Part shown: positions 57,648 through 64,000 of the stretch, one piece after another
How the letters are laid out: each line of letters opens with the position of its first letter
How positions within the stretch are numbered: position 1 is the first letter of the stretch
Source: Sphingorhabdus sp. YGSMI21
GTDB lineage: Bacteria; Pseudomonadota; Alphaproteobacteria; Sphingomonadales; Sphingomonadaceae
Direction of reading: 5' to 3'
NCBI RefSeq assembly: GCF_002776575.1
Contig: NZ_CP022548.1
Location: 2,433,001-2,497,000, forward strand
DNA length: 64,000 bases
Notes under the pieces: generated by a model
Told to the model about the DNA's origin: nothing
What the model saw: the letters and a program-made list of their open reading frames with translations, nothing else
The model's database searches: none
Position numbers and translations under genes: made by a program

Positions 57648-59222
57648 ATGACTGAGACACGACGCTGCATGGGGTCTTCCATCGCCCATTGGGCTGCGAA
57701 AACTCCGGACAATATCGCGATTGACGATCCGGACGGCCAAGTCAGCTATGCCGAACTCGACCGGCGTGTCACCGAATATGCGCAGGCCTTTACCGGTGCG
57801 GGTCTTTCCAGAGGCGACCGGATATGCTGGTTGGGCAAGAATAGCGGTCTCTATTTCACCCTGTTCGCCGCCGCCAGCCGCGCCGGCATGGTCATCGCGC
57901 CAATCGGCTGGCGTCTCGCGGCACCGGAAGTCGCCTATGTGTTGAAAGACACCGGCGCACCGCTGCTGATCTGCGAGCCGGAATTTGCCGGGGTCGCGAA
58001 AAATGCCGCGAAAGAAGCGCCCGATACGAAGACCATCCTCTGCACCAAGTCCGGCACAGACCTGCCGAACCTCGCAGACTTAGTCGCCGGCACGACGCCC
58101 GGCGAATTGCCCGAGTGCGATCCGGCGGAAGGCGTGCTGCAGCTCTACACATCCGGTACCACCGGCAATCCCAAGGGCGCGGTGCTGACCAGCGACAATC
58201 TGTTCAAGTTGCGGCCTTTGGTCGAGGATCATCCCGACCATGCCTGGATCGACCTGAAGCCCGGTGACAGCACGCTGGCGGTCATGCCCTGCGCGCATAT
58301 CGCCGGGTCCGGCATCGGCCCGATTGCCTTTTACAATGGCGCGACGATGATGGTGATTCCCGAATTCCATCCCGACCATGTCCTCGATTGTATCGACAAG
58401 GGGCTGAACCAGTTTTTCCTCGTGCCGACCGCACTGCAGATGCTGGTCAACTGGCCGCGCGCGAAAGATACGGATTTCTCCTGCGTCCGCTCGGTCACCT
58501 ATGGCGCCGCGCCGATCCCGCTGGAATTGCTGCGCCAGTGTATCCAGACCATGCCGCAGGCTTTGTTCTGCCAGCAATATGGAATGACCGAGACCACCGG
58601 CACCGTCTGCATCCTGCCACCCGGCGACCATGATCCCGACGGCAATGAGCGGATGCGCGGCATCGGGGTCCCACTGCCCAGCGTCGAGATGAAAATCGTC
58701 GACGAAAAAAGGCAGGAAGTCCCGCCCGGCACGATTGGAGAAATCGCCACACGTTCCGGCCTCAACATGCTGCATTATTTCAACAATCCGGAGAAGACCG
58801 CGGAGACGGTCGACGCCGACGGCTGGCTCTACACCGGCGACGCGGCGGTGATGGACGAGGACGGCTATTTCTATATCAAGGACCGGGTCAAGGACATGAT
58901 CATTTCCGGCGGCGAGAATGTCTATCCGGCGGAAGTGGAGAATGCGATCTTCGGCCATCCGCAGGTCAACGAAGTCGCTGTCATCGGCATTCCCGACGCG
59001 AAATGGGGCGAGGCGGTGAAAGCCGTGGTCTCGCCCAAGCCCGATGCCGGCGAAGTCGATACCGACAGCGTCATCGCCTGGGCGCGGGAGCGGATTGCCG
59101 GGTTCAAGGTGCCGAAAACGGTCGACGTGATCCCGGAACTGCCGAGAAACGCCAGCGGCAAGATCCTGCGCCGTGAATTGCGCGCGCCTTACTGGGAAGG
59201 CAATGATCGCGGCGTGAACTGA
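57648..59222 (+). CDS. AMP-dependent acyl-CoA ligase
   Basis: 524 aa. The AMP-binding loop YTSGTTGNPKGAVLT (about 168-182), QQYGMTETTGTV, the adenylate motif YTGDAAVMDEDGYFYIKDR and the C-domain with GGENVYPAEVE. The catalytic Lys is in NASGKILRREL. Long-chain or aromatic acid activation is likely. A thioesterase of the PaaI type follows after 131 bases. AAGGAGC precedes the ATG. Confidence 0.93.
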   Translation: MTETRRCMGSSIAHWAAKTPDNIAIDDPDGQVSYAELDRRVTEYAQAFTGAGLSRGDRICWLGKNSGLYFTLFAAASRAGMVIAPIGWRLAAPEVAYVLKDTGAPLLICEPEFAGVAKNAAKEAPDTKTILCTKSGTDLPNLADLVAGTTPGELPECDPAEGVLQLYTSGTTGNPKGAVLTSDNLFKLRPLVEDHPDHAWIDLKPGDSTLAVMPCAHIAGSGIGPIAFYNGATMMVIPEFHPDHVLDCIDKGLNQFFLVPTALQMLVNWPRAKDTDFSCVRSVTYGAAPIPLELLRQCIQTMPQALFCQQYGMTETTGTVCILPPGDHDPDGNERMRGIGVPLPSVEMKIVDEKRQEVPPGTIGEIATRSGLNMLHYFNNPEKTAETVDADGWLYTGDAAVMDEDGYFYIKDRVKDMIISGGENVYPAEVENAIFGHPQVNEVAVIGIPDAKWGEAVKAVVSPKPDAGEVDTDSVIAWARERIAGFKVPKTVDVIPELPRNASGKILRRELRAPYWEGNDRGVN

Positions 59223-59353
59223 ACCGCAACGCGCAATCAGCCGATCCGACTGCGTCCGCAGCAGAAGTGATCGTGGCCGGCTGTGCGACGCCATGTTGAA
59301 ATTTGAAACGAGAATTGGAGCGTCGCGAAGAGCGACGGACGCGAGATATTTTA

Positions 59354-59779
59354 ATGATCGATAAAGAAAAAATGATTGAAGAGCGGAACCGGACGAGCCC
59401 GGAATTTATTCGCCTGCTCGGCGGGAAGCTGGTAGATTTCAACAGCGATAAATGCGCCTGCACTTTCGAATTTGATATCGGGAAAGACTATTGCCATTCT
59501 GTCGATATCGTACAGGGCGGCTTTGTCACCGCGATGCTCGATGCGGCCATGAGCCATGCGATTTTTCTCCATGATCAGAATGTTGTCGGTCTTTCATCGC
59601 TGGAGATTAAAACCACTTATCTGGAACCCACGCGAGCCGGAAAATTGCGCGTTGAAGGCTGGGCGATCAAGCAAGGCTATAAGATCATTTTCATGGAAGG
59701 CCATGTTTACAACGAGGATGATGTTTTGACCGCAACAGCCAGCACGGTCAGCAAAATATCCCGCGCGCCCGCCGGCTGA
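59354..59779 (+). CDS. PaaI-type hotdog-fold thioesterase
   Basis: 141 aa from the ATG at 59354; an in-frame TTG at 59303 would add 17 residues. The hotdog core reads SVDIVQGGFVTAMLDAAMSH (family HGG...D pattern, with QGG), then LEIKTTYLEPTRAGKLRVEG. It likely hydrolyses an acyl-CoA, possibly the product of the ligase upstream. Convergent with the LysR gene. Confidence 0.85.
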   Translation: MIDKEKMIEERNRTSPEFIRLLGGKLVDFNSDKCACTFEFDIGKDYCHSVDIVQGGFVTAMLDAAMSHAIFLHDQNVVGLSSLEIKTTYLEPTRAGKLRVEGWAIKQGYKIIFMEGHVYNEDDVLTATASTVSKISRAPAG

Positions 59780-59841
59780 GCCATATTGGAGATATCCCAT
59801 TGACGGCAGGGCAATCTCGGTATTGAGGGAGTCGCCGTGGA

Positions 59842-60753
59842 TCAGGCGAATTCTGACGACTGCATCAGGTTTCGCGGATCGCTCGCGACCTCGTTGAGAA
59901 GCCACTGGCTGAACCAGCGGATCGCACGTCTGCTGCCGGACGCATTTTTGACCGCAAGAAAATAGCTGTAAGGAGTCTCGGCGCTTTCGCCAAAGGGGCG
60001 AACCAGTCCGGATGTTCCGGATTTGAAATTGACCATATCTTCGAGCACCAGCGCCATTCCCAAGCCGTGTTGTGCTGCCGAAACCAGTAATGGACCATTG
60101 TCATAATATTCGATCTTGCTGGAAGGCAGCGCGTCCAAACCGACAGCCTTCAGCCAGTTGGGCAATATTTCCGGTAAGGCGCGGTGGATCAGAAGCGGCT
60201 GCTCTTTCAAGGCACGCTTCAGCCCGGTGCGCGTGTCAACCAGACTTGGTGCGGTGATCGCAAAGGCGCGCTGCGGACGCAGTTCGTGCATTTCGATCTG
60301 ATGGTCATTCTTGTTGGCGAACAGGATGATGGCATCAAGACTCATGCCCAGTTTCGCCATCGGCGAACCGGAACTGTCCAGGGTCAGTTCGACTTCGGGA
60401 TGTTTTTCCCTGAATTGCTGTATACGCGGCATCAGCCAGGCTGTTGCAAAGGACGGGGGAACGCCCACGGTGATCTTATATTGTTTTTCCTCACGCAATT
60501 CTTCCAGAAGCAGCCCGAGCTTCTCGAACACAGGCTCGGTACCGATCAGCAGGCGCTTCCCGGTCGGGGTGAGCTGGAATTCATGGTGTCGCCGCTCGAA
60601 AAGAGGCTGGCCGACATAGGTTTCCAAATTCTGGATGCGCCGGCTCAACGCCGATGGGGACAGATTCAGATCAGCTGCGGCTGCGCGTAGCGTGCCGCTT
60701 CGTGCTGTGGCCAGAAAAGCTTCAAGGGCACCGGTTGGGGGAAGCCTGCGCAT
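59842..60753 (-). CDS. LysR-family transcriptional regulator
   Basis: 303 aa. Winged helix-turn-helix at about 5-65 (GALEAFLATARSGTLRAAAA, LNLSPSALSRRIQNLE), then a LysR substrate-binding domain (about 90-295). The N-terminus resembles the GcvA group, but the gcv operon is 4 kb away and under a riboswitch, so I do not link them. The divergent gene is an UrcA protein 307 bases off. Confidence 0.92.
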   Translation of the reverse strand: MRRLPPTGALEAFLATARSGTLRAAAADLNLSPSALSRRIQNLETYVGQPLFERRHHEFQLTPTGKRLLIGTEPVFEKLGLLLEELREEKQYKITVGVPPSFATAWLMPRIQQFREKHPEVELTLDSSGSPMAKLGMSLDAIILFANKNDHQIEMHELRPQRAFAITAPSLVDTRTGLKRALKEQPLLIHRALPEILPNWLKAVGLDALPSSKIEYYDNGPLLVSAAQHGLGMALVLEDMVNFKSGTSGLVRPFGESAETPYSYFLAVKNASGSRRAIRWFSQWLLNEVASDPRNLMQSSEFA

Positions 60754-61060
60754 TTTTACTCCTGATACTCATTACGACAGCATGATCCGTCATCAGGAAC
60801 CTTGTCCCTGCAAAGGGTGAGTCAGGATCAGATACGCGCTGTGTCGTGACACTAGCTGATTTTATGCTGCAATGCACCATTTTTTGAGAAAAGCTTTTTC
60901 TGCGCTTTTTCTTGATCTGGCGACACTGTAGTAGTGGTCTGAAAATAAAAGAAAAAATACGGTTTTGCAAAGATTGCAACGGGTCGTGCGCAAGCTGCGA
61001 TGGTGCTTTTTGTCCGAATCGAGAATGTTGCAACGCACAAATTCAGAAGGGAATTACATT
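60754..61060. other. AT-rich intergenic region between LysR and UrcA genes
   Basis: 307 bases without a gene. The centre (about 60855-60965) is much richer in A and T than the rest. GTGTC-GT-GACAC at 60841-60852 is a perfect inverted repeat 88 bases upstream of the LysR start, a possible operator. AGAAGG before the UrcA ATG is a good ribosome site. Nothing else recognised. Confidence 0.5.
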
Positions 61061-61390
61061 ATGAACACCGTCAAAAGCACAGCCTTATTTGCCCTCGCCG
61101 TATCGGCGATCACTACCACTCCTGCGGTAGCAGCAGAGGAAAAAGCATCGTTCCAATTTGTTGCGCAAGAACTGCAGAGCGAAAGCAGCCGCGAACGGAT
61201 GATGATGCGCCTGGAAAGAGAAGCGCGCTCTTATTGCCGCAGCGGAAACTACTCGGTTTTGATCCCCCGTCACAGTCTGAGCAAGTGCAGCGATGCCATC
61301 AAAACACAGTGGATGACGGCCATCGACAGCGTTGAGATGAGCGGTGTCAGCGCACATGCAGGCACGGAACTGGCTGACGCCCGTCCCTGA
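61061..61390 (+). CDS. UrcA-family exported small protein
   Basis: 109 aa from the ATG at 61061. Signal peptide about 1-25 (ending TTPAVAA). The mature part has the UrcA layout: SFQFVAQELQSESSRERMMM (helix), then LEREARSYC (Cys59) and SLSKCSDAIKTQWM (Cys76), the two Cys likely forming a disulfide. Function unknown; the family is abundant in sphingomonads and Caulobacter. Upstream frame is open but has no better start. Confidence 0.78.
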   Translation: MNTVKSTALFALAVSAITTTPAVAAEEKASFQFVAQELQSESSRERMMMRLEREARSYCRSGNYSVLIPRHSLSKCSDAIKTQWMTAIDSVEMSGVSAHAGTELADARP

Positions 61391-61393
61391 TAT

Positions 61394-61624
61394 CTACGAC
61401 GCGCCTGACATATCGTCCTGGCGCACCGATATATAGTCAAACAGGCCCTTTCCGCTTCTGGCGGGGAGGGCCTGAATGGTGCTGACGGTTTCAACTTGTC
61501 CCGCCAACAGGGGCCGGGCGAAGACCATGATCATTTCCGACGGCTTCCTCGTCCGCTCCGATAAATGCCACTTTCCTGCAGGCGTCTGCATTGCATCCAA
61601 AGGTGGTGGGGGCCAGCCATACAA
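61394..61624 (-). pseudogene. Possible gene remnant or small hypothetical protein
   Basis: 76 codons from a TTG at 61624, antisense and abutting the UrcA stop. The frame has coding-like third positions (strongly G/C), for example in SERTRKPSEMIMVFARP and QALPARSGKGLFDYISVRQ. The TTG is preceded directly by a TGA in frame. The next frame carries a longer reading (SIKDYIGPKMIVW) that joins upstream, which would fit a frameshifted remnant. No family recognised. The 61391-61748 gap has otherwise only the hairpin at 61444. Confidence 0.25.
61444..61476 (+). terminator. Strong hairpin downstream of the UrcA gene
   Basis: CAGGCCCTTTCCGC pairs over 14 positions (two G-T) with GCGGGGAGGGCCTG across the loop TTCTG. 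It lies 54 bases after the UrcA stop. No T-tract follows on either strand, so it may be a terminator of an unusual kind or a structured repeat. Confidence 0.4.
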
Positions 61625-61748
61625 TCATTTTCGGGCCGATATAGTCCTTGATACTGTCTCGATTTTGCATATAGCCACCGGACTCGAATGCCGATAGCGT
61701 GCATTTACATTTGCCAGATTCGTAAAAGCAGGGGGGTCGAGTGGTGCT

Positions 61749-62171
61749 ATGTCAAATGAGATGATTTCATCGATCAGCTATATCAGCACCGCGCGCGCCG
61801 GCCTCACCGACGCCGATTTCCAGGCCATTTTGGAAGAAGCGAGCAAACGGAACGAGACCTTGGGTCTGACCGGGCTGCTTACTTTCAACGGACTGAATTT
61901 CATGCAAACTCTCGAAGGGTCCAAGAAAAGCGTCGGCGAGTGCATCAGGCTGATCGAGGCCGACCGGCGGCATGATGGCCTGGTCTTCTTCGATCGCCGT
62001 GAGATCAAGCACCGGGAATTTCCCGATTGGCGCATGGCGGGAATCATGGTCGGCCAGGACCGTCAGCATGGCAAGGCCCAGCTCGATGAAATTCTGTCCG
62101 CTGCGGAGATTGCACCGGAGACGAGGAAGCATTTCGAAAGTTTCCAGTCTTTCGGGACGCCAGCGCAATAA
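61749..62171 (+). CDS. BLUF-domain blue-light sensor (single domain)
   Basis: 140 aa. Tyr11 (SSISYIS), Asn35 (SKRNETLG), Gln53 (NFMQTLEG), Trp94 and Met96 (FPDWRMAGI) fall at exactly the spacing of AppA Tyr21, Asn45, Gln63, Trp104 and Met106 (offset 10). This supports FAD binding and light-driven hydrogen-bond switching. There is no output domain, only about 40 residues after the core, so it acts through a partner. Convergent with the persulfide dioxygenase gene. Confidence 0.93.
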   Translation: MSNEMISSISYISTARAGLTDADFQAILEEASKRNETLGLTGLLTFNGLNFMQTLEGSKKSVGECIRLIEADRRHDGLVFFDRREIKHREFPDWRMAGIMVGQDRQHGKAQLDEILSAAEIAPETRKHFESFQSFGTPAQ

Positions 62172-62177
62172 TCGGCG

Positions 62178-62202
62178 GGCGGGATACGGCCGCTATCCCG
62201 CC
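62178..62202. terminator. Bidirectional terminator hairpin between BLUF and persulfide dioxygenase genes
   Basis: GGCGGGATA and TATCCCGCC are perfect nine-base arms around the loop CGGCCGC, placed 7 bases after the BLUF stop and 20 bases after the stop of the convergent gene. GC-rich stem; short T-runs only. Confidence 0.6.
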
Positions 62203-62221
62203 TGACCGCTGACAAGATTTT

Positions 62222-63580
62222 CTAATTCTCTTCCTCGGCGGCTTTCCAGGCGCCCATCGAGCCAAGATAGATATCGAGCTTCTGAAATCCCCGACTGGCC
62301 AGCCAGCCCGCGGCCACGGTTGCGCGCATGCCGCTGGCGCACATCAACGTATAGTGATGCGCCTTGTCGAGTTCCTTCCACCGTTCGTTCAGTTCGCCGA
62401 CATAGATATGCTGCGAGCCGTCGATCGCGACTTCGCTCCGTTCATCCGCATCGCGCACGTCGAGCAAGGTCCAGTCGCTGCGATGCTCTTGCAGCCGCTT
62501 CCTGACTTCCTCGGTCTCGATCATCGGGATTTGCTCCATGCTCTTCCCTGACGCCGCCGCCGGGACCACGCCACTATAGCCGCCAACGATATTGTCGAGC
62601 GCGATCCGCACGAGATGCTCTGTTGCACTGGCAAGCTGGCTTTCGTCCGAACCGATCAGCAAAATGCTGTCTTCCTCGCCGATATACCAACCGGCAAATG
62701 CCGATATCATGCCAACCGGCAGGCTCATAGATCCAGGAAAATGACCCGAGGCATAAGCCATCGGATCGCGCACATCTACCCAATGGGTGGCGTTGCAATT
62801 GTCCAGTTCCGACAGCATCAGGTTTTTCGGCCTTGGCACCCGCGGAGCCGGATCGCCGCCTTTCAGATTGAGCCGTTCCATCAACCGGAAATAGGGTGGT
62901 TGATAATGATTCTCGCTGATCTTGGCCTCGATAAACGCATCCCGGCTCCCGATTTGCAGCCGGGGATTGTTCTTGCGTTCATGGCCGACCGTCGAAAATT
63001 CCCGTTCCGCCATGCCCGATCCGCAAACCGATCCGGCCCCATGGGCGGGATAGATCATCGCCTGATCGCCGAGCGCCAGAATTTTCTGCAGGGAATCGAA
63101 CAAAAGCCCGGCAACTTCCCGTTTGCGATCCGGGTAGAAATCGGTCCGGCCGACGTCACCGACAAAGAGGGCATCACCCGTGAATACACCGACAGCGCCG
63201 TCCGGATATTCCGAGTCATAAAGCGCAAAGGCGATATGATCATCGGTATGGCCCGGGGTTTCGATGATCTCGACAGTGAGTTGTCCGATATCGAAGCGAT
63301 CGCCTTCACGGGCGGTCTTCGCATAAACAACGTCACCCGCCGGATTGGGACCATGATATACTGTGGCGCCTGTCATGCTTGCCAAGATCGGCGCGCCGGA
63401 GACCAGATCCTCGTTGCGATGGGTCTCGAAGATATGGGTGATTTCAAGGCCTTCGGCCCGCGCGGTCTCGAGATAGATATCGCAGTCCCGTCGCGGATCG
63501 ATCACGGCGGCCTTGCCGCCGGAACCGACCAGATAGGAAAGATGGGAGAGACCTGGTGTCTTGATTTTCCTGAGCAGCAT
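62222..63580 (-). CDS. Persulfide dioxygenase (ETHE1-like) fused to two rhodanese domains
   Basis: 452 aa. The N-terminal metallo-beta-lactamase domain (1-240) has THRNED at 53-58 in place of the common THxHxDH. His54, His111 (PGHTDDH) and Asp136 (TGDALF) would be the ETHE1 iron triad (His79, His135, Asp154); the second-site His81 is Asn56. Next is a rhodanese domain with no Cys (about 265-345) and a last rhodanese with Cys414 in CASGMR. It would oxidise persulfide to sulfite and/or handle thiosulfate. The ancestor-like plan is as in CstB. Confidence 0.88.
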   Translation of the reverse strand: MLLRKIKTPGLSHLSYLVGSGGKAAVIDPRRDCDIYLETARAEGLEITHIFETHRNEDLVSGAPILASMTGATVYHGPNPAGDVVYAKTAREGDRFDIGQLTVEIIETPGHTDDHIAFALYDSEYPDGAVGVFTGDALFVGDVGRTDFYPDRKREVAGLLFDSLQKILALGDQAMIYPAHGAGSVCGSGMAEREFSTVGHERKNNPRLQIGSRDAFIEAKISENHYQPPYFRLMERLNLKGGDPAPRVPRPKNLMLSELDNCNATHWVDVRDPMAYASGHFPGSMSLPVGMISAFAGWYIGEEDSILLIGSDESQLASATEHLVRIALDNIVGGYSGVVPAAASGKSMEQIPMIETEEVRKRLQEHRSDWTLLDVRDADERSEVAIDGSQHIYVGELNERWKELDKAHHYTLMCASGMRATVAAGWLASRGFQKLDIYLGSMGAWKAAEEEN

Positions 63581-63687
63581 ATTTCCTCCTCATGTTGACC
63601 AGATTACGCACGAACCCGGCTCGGGTTCCGCTCGATTACGGCCGATAGCAATGGCTTCGCTACCGGATTGCCGCTCCCGCTCTTCGA

Positions 63688-64000
63688 TCAGAACCAGAAC
63701 CGCAGCCCGATCACATAGCTGGTGACCTCCGGATCCTCACCGGCCAGTCGGGCAAAGTCTCGACTGCCACCCAGTTTCCATTCCTGCTCGACCCCGACAT
63801 AGGGCGCGAATTCCGGCACAATCTCGTAACGGAGCCGGAGACCAAGCTCGATATTGTCGATACCGGAACCGATTCCCAGTCGGGGAATCTCCTGAGCCGA
63901 GAGATTTATTTCTGCGCGCGGTTGCAGGATCAGGCGCTGGCTGATCCGCTGGTCATATTCCGCCTCGATCCGCGCGGTAAGGTCGCCCTTGTCGGAGAGG
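63688..64000 (-). CDS. copB: CopB-like copper resistance outer-membrane protein (3' part only)
   Basis: The last 103 codons of a minus-strand gene whose start lies beyond the right edge. LTARIEAEYDQRISQRLILQ, PRAEINLSAQEIPRLGIGSG, and ELGLRLRYEIVPEFAPYVGV are typical of the C-terminal beta-barrel of CopB, which ends in Trp-Phe here (IGLRFWF). CopB acts with CopA in copper tolerance; copA should lie upstream. The persulfide dioxygenase gene follows after about 107 bases. Confidence 0.85.
   Translation of the reverse strand, partial: LSDKGDLTARIEAEYDQRISQRLILQPRAEINLSAQEIPRLGIGSGIDNIELGLRLRYEIVPEFAPYVGVEQEWKLGGSRDFARLAGEDPEVTSYVIGLRFWF

Noticed and set aside
59842..60753. LysR regulator as GcvA controlling the gcv operon
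   Set aside because: N-terminal similarity is only of the general GcvA group, the operon is 4 kb away, and it has a riboswitch.
61476..61697. 73-codon plus-strand frame after UrcA
   Set aside because: No ribosome site, composition unlike neighbours; the minus-strand frame has better codon pattern.
1..64000. tRNA genes, CRISPR arrays, insertion sequences, prophage
   Set aside because: No T-arm-like GTTCRA motifs in a cloverleaf setting, no regularly spaced repeats, no transposase or phage genes seen by eye in intergenic space.

Overview
The window reads as one contiguous piece of an alphaproteobacterial chromosome, most likely from the order Sphingomonadales. I infer this from protein content only: a tad/cpa pilus locus, a dcw cluster with all cell-wall steps from murE to ddl, split gcvPA/gcvPB, an UrcA-family protein, a large TonB-dependent receptor, and very tight gene packing at high GC. 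Coding runs on both strands. I found no tRNA, rRNA, CRISPR array, transposase or phage gene.

Layout. 1-6290 (minus): tight-adherence pilus genes cpaA-cpaB-cpaC-cpaD-cpaE-tadB-tadC, with tadC cut by the window edge and no cpaF between cpaE and tadB. 6384-11930: a lipase-like hydrolase, a FAD oxidoreductase, a DUF1508 protein, the overlapping ispH-thrB-rnhA set (minus) and a lipoprotein. 12004-18440 (plus): argS, a SPOR protein, nagZ, scpA, scpB and tatABC. 18553-20849 (minus): a TonB-dependent receptor with a His/Glu-rich loop and an entericidin-like lipoprotein 11 bases downstream, behind a candidate metal-responsive operator. 20984-27890: metabolic genes (VOC protein, purT, GST, AEC transporter, dienoyl-CoA isomerase-like crotonase, cysK) and two unrecognised membrane or export-linked proteins.

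27990-46699 is the division and cell-wall cluster, mraZ-rsmH-ftsL-ftsI-murE-murF-mraY-murD-ftsW-murG-murC-murB-ddl-ftsQ-ftsA-ftsZ. Most neighbours overlap by 1-17 bases. A run of GGG triplets spaced 9-11 bp lies upstream of mraZ and looks like an MraZ operator; a CtrA-like site lies upstream of ftsZ. A TPR/SPOR envelope protein and dgt follow.

50704-55660 is the glycine cleavage operon (tandem glycine riboswitch, gcvT, gcvH, gcvPA, gcvPB). A dispersed palindromic repeat sits inside the P3 arm of the second aptamer. Fold-back repeats of several families cluster at 49.8-57.6 kb, and relatives or similar elements lie at 21.5 and 22.9 kb. 55807-64000 holds a BASS-type symporter, a DUF938 protein, an acyl-CoA ligase, a thioesterase, a LysR regulator, an UrcA protein, a BLUF blue-light sensor, a persulfide dioxygenase-rhodanese fusion, and the 3' end of a copB-like gene.

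The most unusual item is the repeat-containing glycine riboswitch, together with the crowding of structured repeats around the gcv operon. Family calls rest on motifs and residue spacing read by eye; no database search was run.
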